Origin: Rickettsiales bacterium
Lineage (GTDB): Bacteria; Pseudomonadota; Alphaproteobacteria; Rickettsiales; JANQQO01
Direction of reading: 5' to 3'
DNA length: 7,594 nt
NCBI GenBank assembly: GCA_028289305.1
Contig: JANQQO010000211.1
Span: 1 to 7,594 of the forward strand
Every line of letters starts with the position of its first letter. Within the stretch, counting starts at the first letter, position 1. The position numbers and the translations under genes are program-made. Shown here piece by piece: positions 1 through 4,851 of the stretch. Under the pieces are notes generated by a model. The model ran no database searches. It had not been told where the DNA came from and saw only the letters and a program-made list of their open reading frames with translations.

Positions 1-937
1 CAATACGCCCTACCACAATGCCCGCCGCCACATTCGCCAAGAACACAGCATCCTTAAGCTCCATGCCTGCGCCCAGCGCGGTGGCTAGCGTCGCCACCAC
101 CGTATCTCCTGCGCCAGAAACATCATACACCTCCCGCGCAATTGCTGGAAAATGCGCAGGCTCACCCTTATGGCTCACCAAGGTCATCCCCGCCTGGTTG
201 CGCGTCACTAAGACATGGGCAAAATCATATTTCCGCATCAGCGCTTTCGCCGCCTTAATCACCGCTGCATCATCCTCCAGCGCTGCGCCAGCCACGCGCT
301 CCAACTCAGCCTGATTCGGCGTGATCACCGTTGCCCCAGCATAAATACTAAAATCATTTCCCTTCGGATCCACCACCACCGGGCGCCCTTTTTTCTGCGC
401 CGCGGCGATCACCTCTTTCAGCACCTCCGGCGTCAGCATCCCCTTGGCATAGTCGGAAATGATCACTGCCGCGCAGTCTTTCAGCGCACTCTTCGCAAGC
501 TTGATCGATTTTTTGCTGGTCGCCGTCGATACCGAATTCGTTAGCTCTTTATCCGCCCGCAGCAATTGCTGGTTCTGCGCGATATAGCGCGTTTTCACCG
601 TTGATATGCGCTGCTTCTCAGTGGTCAGATAGGCTTCTACCCGCGGGTCTTCCCCCACCATAGACGTCAAACTCGCCCCGGCATCATCATCGCCGATCAC
701 CGAAATAAACACCGCATGGCCACCAAGTGCGGCGATATTCCGCACCACATTGCCTGCCCCGCCGAGCATCGTATCTTCGCGTGTCACTGAGAGAATTGGC
801 ACCGGCGATTCAGGTGAAATGCGGCTGACCTCACCATAAATAAAATGATCCAGAATCAGATCACCCAGGCACAGCACACGGCTGTCTGCAAAGCCTTCAA
901 CTGCATGGGATAAACTATCGCTATCGCGTGGTGACAT
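1..937 (-). CDS. hldE: D-glycero-beta-D-manno-heptose-7-phosphate kinase domain of HldE (RfaE), C-terminus cut by window edge
   Basis: This is a PfkB/ribokinase-family sugar kinase. It phosphorylates D-glycero-beta-D-manno-heptose 7-phosphate at C1, a cytoplasmic step towards the ADP-heptose used for the lipopolysaccharide inner core. The 312 visible residues show GDLILD (25-30) followed by SRISPESP (38-45), the typical start of HldE. They also show the glycine-rich GGAGN (59-63), DPKGNDF (190-196), TPNQAE (206-211) and the PfkB signature DVSGAGDTV (272-280), in which D278 is the expected catalytic base. The ATG at 937 is preceded by AAGGGGG about 5 bases upstream. The gene starts 28 bp after trcR, so it is probably co-transcribed from the trcR promoter. 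Because the C-terminus is missing, the sequence cannot show whether the protein is bifunctional (kinase plus adenylyltransferase, as in Escherichia coli HldE) or kinase only (HldA). Codon use is GC-rich, unlike the genes further right. Confidence 0.93.
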   Translation of the reverse strand, partial: MSPRDSDSLSHAVEGFADSRVLCLGDLILDHFIYGEVSRISPESPVPILSVTREDTMLGGAGNVVRNIAALGGHAVFISVIGDDDAGASLTSMVGEDPRVEAYLTTEKQRISTVKTRYIAQNQQLLRADKELTNSVSTATSKKSIKLAKSALKDCAAVIISDYAKGMLTPEVLKEVIAAAQKKGRPVVVDPKGNDFSIYAGATVITPNQAELERVAGAALEDDAAVIKAAKALMRKYDFAHVLVTRNQAGMTLVSHKGEPAHFPAIAREVYDVSGAGDTVVATLATALGAGMELKDAVFLANVAAGIVVGRI

Positions 938-965
938 GCCGCCCCCTTAAAAATGCGCGCCTTAC

Positions 966-1538
966 CTATTGCGCCGAGGCGGAAGAGGCCTCGTCTTCTT
1001 TTTCTTCCCGCTCTTTAGTCGCCTGCACTTTATCTATCAGCGCCTGCAGCTCGGTTTGCGTACACAAACCCAGCAACACCGGGTCACGCGGGTGAATCGT
1101 CGAAATATTACGATGCGTCCGCTCACGAATCGCATTAATCGTATTTTTCGTCGTACCAATCAGCTTCACCACCTGTGCATCGCTGATTTCCGGATGATGC
1201 TTCAGCAGCCATGCAATCGCATCAGGCTTATCTTGCCGGCGTGCAATCGGTGTATAGCGGGTTTTCTGCTTCTTCTGGCTTTTCAAAAACTGGGAGGTTT
1301 CTGAGGTCAACACCAGCTTCACTGTCGCATCTGCAATCGCCGCATCCAGATTTTCCTGCGTTAATTGGCCAGAAGCAACCGGGTCATTCCCCAAAATGCC
1401 CGCCGCCACATCACCATCCGCAATGCCTTGCACTTCCAGCGGGTGCAACCGGCAAAATTCAGCAATCTGCTCAAATGTCAGCGTCGTATTTTCAATCAGC
1501 CATACAGCCGTGGCCTTAGGCATTAGTGGCGCATTCAT
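966..1538 (-). CDS. trcR: DUF1013 cell-cycle transcriptional regulator TrcR
   Basis: The protein (190 residues) belongs to the DUF1013/TrcR family, which is characteristic of Alphaproteobacteria. Members are reported to associate with RNA polymerase and influence cell-cycle transcription. The family opening is clear: LMPKATAVWLIENT (5-18), then a helix-turn-helix-like segment, LTFEQIAEFCRLHPLEVQGI (20-39). A second such region covers about 105-146 (DAIAWLL to NTINAIRERTHR). It is followed by the family-typical RDPVLLGLCTQTEL (151-164) and a charged, low-complexity tail (EREEKEDEASSASAQ). The open frame can begin at a GTG at 1541. I prefer the ATG at 1538 because AAGGGA lies 7 bases upstream of it, but only 4 bases from the GTG. 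The gene is first in a likely trcR-hldE transcription unit and divergent from the tRNA-Ala gene. Length and domain order look normal for the family. Confidence 0.93.
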   Translation of the reverse strand: MNAPLMPKATAVWLIENTTLTFEQIAEFCRLHPLEVQGIADGDVAAGILGNDPVASGQLTQENLDAAIADATVKLVLTSETSQFLKSQKKQKTRYTPIARRQDKPDAIAWLLKHHPEISDAQVVKLIGTTKNTINAIRERTHRNISTIHPRDPVLLGLCTQTELQALIDKVQATKEREEKEDEASSASAQ

Positions 1539-1577
1539 CACGTATTCCCTTAATGTTGAGTGAACCAGATCCGCGCT

Positions 1578-1605
1578 ATCATCCTCAGTTTTGCGCCATT
1601 GTCAA
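1578..1605 (-). promoter_or_regulatory. Predicted sigma-70-type promoter of trcR
   Basis: Reading the minus strand, TTGACA (1605-1600) is followed after 16 bp by GATGAT (1583-1578), a 4/6 match to TATAAT. Transcription would start near 1571, giving a leader of about 33 bases before the trcR ATG. The -35 box sits in a TATGCTTGACA context that mirrors the tRNA-Ala promoter on the other strand. The -35 is convincing; the -10 is weaker. Confidence 0.5.
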
Positions 1606-1668
1606 GCATAGCAAACAGGAAAACGCTCTCCGGGCATCCCGCCACACACAACCACCCACCTACTTTGC

Positions 1669-1697
1669 TTGACAGAATTGCCCGAAACCCGTATAAG
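1669..1697 (+). promoter_or_regulatory. Strong sigma-70-type promoter of the tRNA-Ala gene
   Basis: A consensus -35 box TTGACA (1669-1674, preceded by C as is common in Alphaproteobacteria) is followed by a 17-bp spacer and a TATAAG -10 box (1692-1697). Transcription would begin near 1704, about 17 bases before the mature tRNA. The near-consensus boxes and ideal spacing fit a stable-RNA promoter. Confidence 0.82.
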
Positions 1698-1721
1698 ACC
1701 ACCTCTCATATTGAAGAGTAT

Positions 1722-1797
1722 GGGGCCGTAGCTCAGCTGGGAGAGCGCCTGCCTTGCACGCAGGAGGTCGTCGGTTCGATCCCGTCCGGCTCCACCA
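1722..1797 (+). tRNA. tRNA-Ala(UGC)
   Basis: The 76-base gene folds as a complete cloverleaf. The acceptor stem pairs GGGGCCG with CGGCTCC and includes the G3:U70 wobble pair, the main identity element for alanyl-tRNA synthetase. The D-arm is GCTC/GAGC around AGCTGGGA. The anticodon stem CCTGC/GCAGG encloses the loop CTTGCAC, with anticodon TGC reading GCN alanine codons. The variable loop is AGGTC and the T-arm has the loop TTCGATC. The CCA end is encoded. The T stem (GTCGG/CCGTC) has one U-U mismatch at 50:64, which I recall from other alphaproteobacterial tRNA-Ala genes and do not take as a sign of decay. No 16S or 23S rRNA sequence flanks it, so this copy stands outside an rRNA operon. 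Confidence 0.98.
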
Positions 1798-1834
1798 TTA
1801 GCCGCAGCAGCGAACGAAGTGAGCGTCGCGAGAC

Positions 1835-1942
1835 TTATGCCCTCCGAAGCTCCTTTACGGAGCGTAGGATGGGCAAGAGAAGCCATCCGAAGCTCTTTAC
1901 CCAGCAAAAAACCGCCACATGTCTAACGACACTTCTACACAT
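1835..1942 (-). CDS. Possible 35-residue small ORF running into the repeat (doubtful)
   Basis: A short frame of 35 residues starts at an ATG (1942) only 2 bases after the stop of the preceding partner gene. It has a perfect AAGGAG 5 bases upstream. It begins MCRSVVRHVAVFCWVKS and ends in KELRRA, with a hydrophobic middle (FGWLLLPIL). Its last two thirds are translated repeat sequence, which argues against a real protein. The Shine-Dalgarno could be a remnant of a gene whose body was replaced by the repeat. I recognise no family, and non-coding is the more likely answer. Confidence 0.15.
   Translation of the reverse strand: MCRSVVRHVAVFCWVKSFGWLLLPILRSVKELRRA
1838..1905. repeat. Two imperfect copies of a hairpin-forming repeat downstream of tRNA-Ala
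   Basis: Unit 1 (1839-1863) begins GCCCTCCGAAGCTCCTTTAC and unit 2 (1882-1905) begins GCCATCCGAAGCTCTTTACC, 43 bp apart. The shared core is CCGAAGCTC followed by TTTAC. Unit 1 forms a hairpin over 1838-1875: TGCCC-TCC pairs with GGA-(bulged T)-GGGCA, then a GAA/GTA internal loop, then GCTCC/GGAGC around a TTTAC loop. The stretch just before it (1806-1830) holds GAACGAAGTGAGC, a purine-rich motif often seen in dispersed bacterial repeats. No T-run follows the hairpin on the plus strand, so it is not a standard terminator for the tRNA. It is probably a dispersed intergenic repeat; copy number cannot be judged from one window. Confidence 0.55.
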
Positions 1943-1944
1943 AA

Positions 1945-2279
1945 TTACTCCTTTGGTGGGTAAAAGACGCCGACAATCATAAAAGGGTTGGTGCTGCGGC
2001 GAATATGCCAATACTTGTTGGTGCCCAGAAAGAAATGGACGTCACGTGTTTCGGTAAATTCGTCAAAATATTTTTTCCTTAGATGGTGATAAATAACATC
2101 CTTTTTCTTTCCGTATTTGCGCAGTAGCTTGCGACAGAGCTGGTAGATCTCCCAATCTAAAATTTGTAAACAACTGCGCTTCCCGGCATCATCAAGAAAG
2201 GTATAGTGAAACGTGTAGGGAACAGATTCTGCTAGCTGTCGTATACGAGCTTTATCTTTTCGTGCGTTATCTCAGTCAC
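1945..2279 (-). pseudogene. Small conserved-looking partner of the DUF488 protein, frameshifted near its 5' end
   Basis: A frame of 108 codons is open from 2271 to the TAA at 1945 but contains no ATG, GTG or TTG before codon 97. A GTG at 2279, 3 bases after the DUF488 stop, opens another frame (VTEITHEK...) that ends after 15 codons. One extra A in the A4 run at 2257-2260 would join the two into a 111-residue protein starting VTEITHEKDKARIRQLAES. The open part reads as real protein: PYTFHYTFLDDAGK (18-31), LQILDWEIYQLCRKLLRKYG (35-54), FFLGTNKYWHIRR (80-92) and a C-terminal NPFMIVGVFYPPKE (95-108). I do not recognise the family and assign no function. Position and spacing suggest translational coupling to the DUF488 gene. 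It could be a true pseudogene, a sequence error, or programmed -1 frameshifting at CGAAAAG; the first two seem likelier. Confidence 0.6.
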
Positions 2280-2282
2280 CAG

Positions 2283-3131
2283 CTACAAATGCGTAATAGG
2301 GTAACAAAAATCCGGGCGGTGTTGCAGGGCGCGGGCGACTCTGCTGCGGTGACAGTGCTGTACATTGGCTTCAAAGCAGGTGATGGCAATACGGCTATGC
2401 TGTGTGGTGAGCTGGGCGAGGAGGTCGAGCTTATCCTGCTGCTGGGCAAGGGTTTCTTGCTCATATGCGTCGAATAACGTTCGGTAATCCTGGTGTTCAG
2501 AAAGATTGCGGCGTTTCTCAGACACAATACCGAGCTCTGGGATGTGCCTATAGCCAATCCCAACTTTCTCCAGCGCCGTTTTTAACTCTTCCTTAGAAAA
2601 CCCATATTTCTGGCTAAATGCGTTGCGGCGCACATCGCATAGCAGCGCCACATGATGTTCCAGCAAGGTGTTGAGGTAGGCTTCTGGCGTTTTACCCTCA
2701 TAACCAATCGTATAAAACACCTGTTCCTCTGCTGCAGAAGCGGTTTTTTGATGGGTAACATAATCTGGATATTGCTCGTGCACATAAAGGTGCAGCGCTT
2801 CAGAAGGGGTATCAAGCCAGCGATTTTTTAGCTGCTGGATAGCGAGTTTTTCAAAGAAATCAAGCGCCACTGCAAAGCGCTCTATACCCTCTGTGGCCAT
2901 CCAATTGTCAGATGCTTTAAGGCAGTTCTTGTTTACGAGCACCTGCTTATCAGCCTCTGCCTGCAGCGAATGGGGGCCAGTGGCTTGCGGGATGAAATCA
3001 TAATAATGATTATGCTCGATATAGGCATGGCAATATAAAAATAGATAGGCGTGAAGGTCTGAAGCGGAGATAGACCCGCCCAGTTCCTGCACCAGCGCCA
3101 TTAACACTTTCATTCGATGTATGAGCCGCAC
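2283..3131 (-). CDS. DUF488 domain protein with an N-terminal helical domain
   Basis: The protein has two parts. Residues 7-120 are a mainly helical domain (MKVLMALVQELGG, then YDFIPQATGPHSLQAEADK at 44-62) of a kind that often precedes DUF488. Residues 139-282 are a DUF488 domain with YTIGYEGKTPEAYL (140-153), LLCDVRRNAFSQKYGFSK (163-180), HIPELGI (196-202), ITCFE (250-254), the conserved CHRSRVARAL (260-269) and the usual C-terminal YPITHL. Its biochemical role is not established; the conserved Cys, Glu, His and Arg residues hint at an enzyme. The frame extends upstream to a TTG at 3224, but that extension is hydrophobic and unlike the family. I chose the GTG at 3131 because AAGGGG lies 7 bases upstream; the ATG at 3113 (residue 7) is the alternative. 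The gene is the first of a two-gene unit with the small broken gene downstream, and is divergent from the glutamate-synthase-like gene. Its GC content is lower than hldE. Confidence 0.85.
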   Translation of the reverse strand: MRLIHRMKVLMALVQELGGSISASDLHAYLFLYCHAYIEHNHYYDFIPQATGPHSLQAEADKQVLVNKNCLKASDNWMATEGIERFAVALDFFEKLAIQQLKNRWLDTPSEALHLYVHEQYPDYVTHQKTASAAEEQVFYTIGYEGKTPEAYLNTLLEHHVALLCDVRRNAFSQKYGFSKEELKTALEKVGIGYRHIPELGIVSEKRRNLSEHQDYRTLFDAYEQETLAQQQDKLDLLAQLTTQHSRIAITCFEANVQHCHRSRVARALQHRPDFCYPITHL

Positions 3132-3308
3132 TTCCTTTCCCCTTGTATAGTTTCTAGAATATCCCTGAAAATCACTTTGCGGAAGGGGGAGAAATAAAAA
3201 AACAATACCTAACCACACCACCAAAAAATCACCGTCTTGCCTTTTTGCCTAAAATGCAGTAAGCCTGCGTTTCTTACACACATTGCACAAATAGCCTAAG
3301 GGGGATAT
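3132..3308. other. Divergent intergenic region between the DUF488 gene and the glutamate-synthase-like gene
   Basis: These 177 bp must hold promoters for both flanking genes, but none stands out. On the minus strand TTTTCA, 16 bp and TATACA just before the DUF488 ribosome binding site is a weak candidate. On the plus strand I find TAAAAT at about 3250 but no matching -35 box. No RNA gene or conserved small ORF is visible. Confidence 0.3.
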
Positions 3309-4847
3309 ATGGAACCCACACCCGTGCTTGCTTTTTCTGCACTCGGCATACTCGCTTATCTCTTTATTTTCGTCATCGGCCTCGGCGTTGCTTGGCTGAT
3401 AGCTCTTTATATCATCGACCGCACCCAAACCCAAAGCACCCTACGCCGTAACTATCCCGTGCTCGCCCGCGGCCGTTATTTATTTGAACATCTCGGTGAA
3501 TTCCTACGGCAATATTTCTTTGCGCTCGATCGTGAAGAATTACCCTTTAACCGTGCAGAGCGCTCCTGGTGCTATCGCGCTGCAAAAAATGTCGACTCCA
3601 CCGTGCCCTTCGGCTCCACGCGTGATTTACGCCCCACCGGCACAATCTATTTCGTCAACTGCCCCTTCCCCACGCTCGAGGAAGATACCACCGCACCCGG
3701 ACCGGTCACCATCGGCCCCTATTGCGATCACCCCTACAGTACCACCTCGCTATTCAACATTTCCGGCATGAGCTACGGCGCAATCTCCATCCCAGCGGTC
3801 AGAGCCCTCTCCCACGGCGCCAAGAAAGCCGGCATCTGGATGAATACTGGCGAAGGCGCGCTCTCGCCCTATCACCTAGAAGGCGGCTGCGATATCGTCT
3901 TCCAAATCGGCACTGCGAAATTCGGTGTACGCAAGCCAGAAGGCGGGTTCGATGAAGCAAAGCTCAAAGAAGTCGCCGCGCATGAACAAGTGAAAATGTT
4001 CGAAATCAAGCTCAGCCAGGGAGCAAAACCCGGCAAAGGCGGCATTCTCCCTGGCGCGAAGGTAAACGAGGAAATTGCTAAAATCCGAGGCATTCAAGTC
4101 GGCCAAGATGCACTAAGCCCCAACCGCCATCCTGAAATCGACTCGGTTGACGACCTCCTCGATATGATCGCCTACGTGCGCAACACCACCGGCAAACCCG
4201 TCGGGTTCAAAGCCGTGGTCGGCGCTTACGGCTTTTTTGAAACCCTATGCACTACCATCCACGCACGCGGCATCGAAAGCGCGCCCGATTTCATCACGAT
4301 CGACAGCGCCGATGGCGGTACTGGTGCAGCACCGATGAGCCTCATTGACAATATGGGCATGCCGATTAAAGAAAGCCTGCCGCTCATTGTGGATATCTTA
4401 AAGAAGCATAACCTCCGCGATCGCATCAAACTCTGCGCCAGCGGCAAGCTGCTTACACCGGCAGAGGCCGCTTGGGCCTTCTGTGCCGGCGCAGATTTCG
4501 TCAACTCCGCTCGCGGGTTCATGTTTGCTCTGGGCTGCATCCAAGCCTTGCAATGCAATAAAAACACCTGCCCCACCGGCATCACCACGCATGACAAAAA
4601 GCTGCAATATGGCCTTGATCCCACCAATAAGGCCGTGCGCGTCGCGCAATATGCCCAGAATATGCACAAGGAAATTGGCATTATCGCCCATTCTTGCGGC
4701 GTGCCAGAACCGCGGCGCCTAAAACGCTATCACGCACGTGTGGTCACAGAAAACGGCCAATCCCTCAGCATGGCCGACCTCTACCCCGACCCCGATAATG
4801 ATAACACCAGCGCCACACCCACCAGTACCAGCGCCATAGGCGGGTAG
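3309..4847 (+). CDS. Membrane-anchored FMN-binding glutamate synthase family protein (GltB-like, no amidotransferase domain)
   Basis: The 512-residue product carries the FMN-binding synthase domain of the glutamate synthase large subunit (Glu_synthase, TIM barrel). Residues 6-36 form one long hydrophobic segment, so the protein is probably anchored in the inner membrane. Recognisable parts are ISGMSYGAIS (151-160), GEGALSPYH, SQGAKPGKGGILPG (236-249), the FMN-site IDSADGGTGAAP (331-342) and CIQALQCNKNTCPTG. The last holds Cys410, Cys416 and Cys421 with the C-x5-C-x4-C spacing of the 3Fe-4S cluster of glutamate synthase. The N-terminal glutaminase domain and the C-terminal GXGXG domain of full GltB are absent, so it is unlikely to make glutamate from glutamine alone. 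Related stand-alone proteins occur widely, and a distant relative is a subunit of N-methylglutamate synthase; its own substrate is unknown. The tail (DNDNTSATPTSTSAIGG) is low complexity. AAGGGGG lies 4 bases before the ATG. It ends 4 bp from the convergent FAD oxidoreductase gene, with no clear terminator between. Confidence 0.9.
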   Translation: MEPTPVLAFSALGILAYLFIFVIGLGVAWLIALYIIDRTQTQSTLRRNYPVLARGRYLFEHLGEFLRQYFFALDREELPFNRAERSWCYRAAKNVDSTVPFGSTRDLRPTGTIYFVNCPFPTLEEDTTAPGPVTIGPYCDHPYSTTSLFNISGMSYGAISIPAVRALSHGAKKAGIWMNTGEGALSPYHLEGGCDIVFQIGTAKFGVRKPEGGFDEAKLKEVAAHEQVKMFEIKLSQGAKPGKGGILPGAKVNEEIAKIRGIQVGQDALSPNRHPEIDSVDDLLDMIAYVRNTTGKPVGFKAVVGAYGFFETLCTTIHARGIESAPDFITIDSADGGTGAAPMSLIDNMGMPIKESLPLIVDILKKHNLRDRIKLCASGKLLTPAEAAWAFCAGADFVNSARGFMFALGCIQALQCNKNTCPTGITTHDKKLQYGLDPTNKAVRVAQYAQNMHKEIGIIAHSCGVPEPRRLKRYHARVVTENGQSLSMADLYPDPDNDNTSATPTSTSAIGG

Positions 4848-4851
4848 AAAT

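Noticed and set aside
18..544. Two plus-strand frames opposite hldE
   Set aside because: They lie antisense to a clear PfkB-family kinase and show no family features; open because of GC-rich codons on the other strand.
1838..1875. Hairpin after tRNA-Ala as a Rho-independent terminator
   Set aside because: No T-run follows the stem on the plus strand; the hairpin is imperfect and part of a repeat.
1602..1907. Minus-strand frame across the tRNA containing GAGRDRTDDLLRARQALSQL
   Set aside because: Another well-known artefact: the antisense translation of tRNA-Ala. No gene here.
1560..1982. Long plus-strand frame across the tRNA containing AVAQLGERLPCTQEVVGSIP
   Set aside because: This peptide is a classic false translation of tRNA-Ala and its flanks; the tRNA explains the region fully.
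3132..3224. Hydrophobic N-terminal extension of the DUF488 protein (start at TTG 3224)
   Set aside because: The extension is unlike the family, has no ribosome binding site at the TTG, and would use up the promoter region; GTG 3131 has a good Shine-Dalgarno.
1722..3310. Genomic island integrated at the tRNA-Ala 3' end
   Set aside because: No integrase and no duplicated tRNA 3' end are visible in the window; lower GC alone is not enough.
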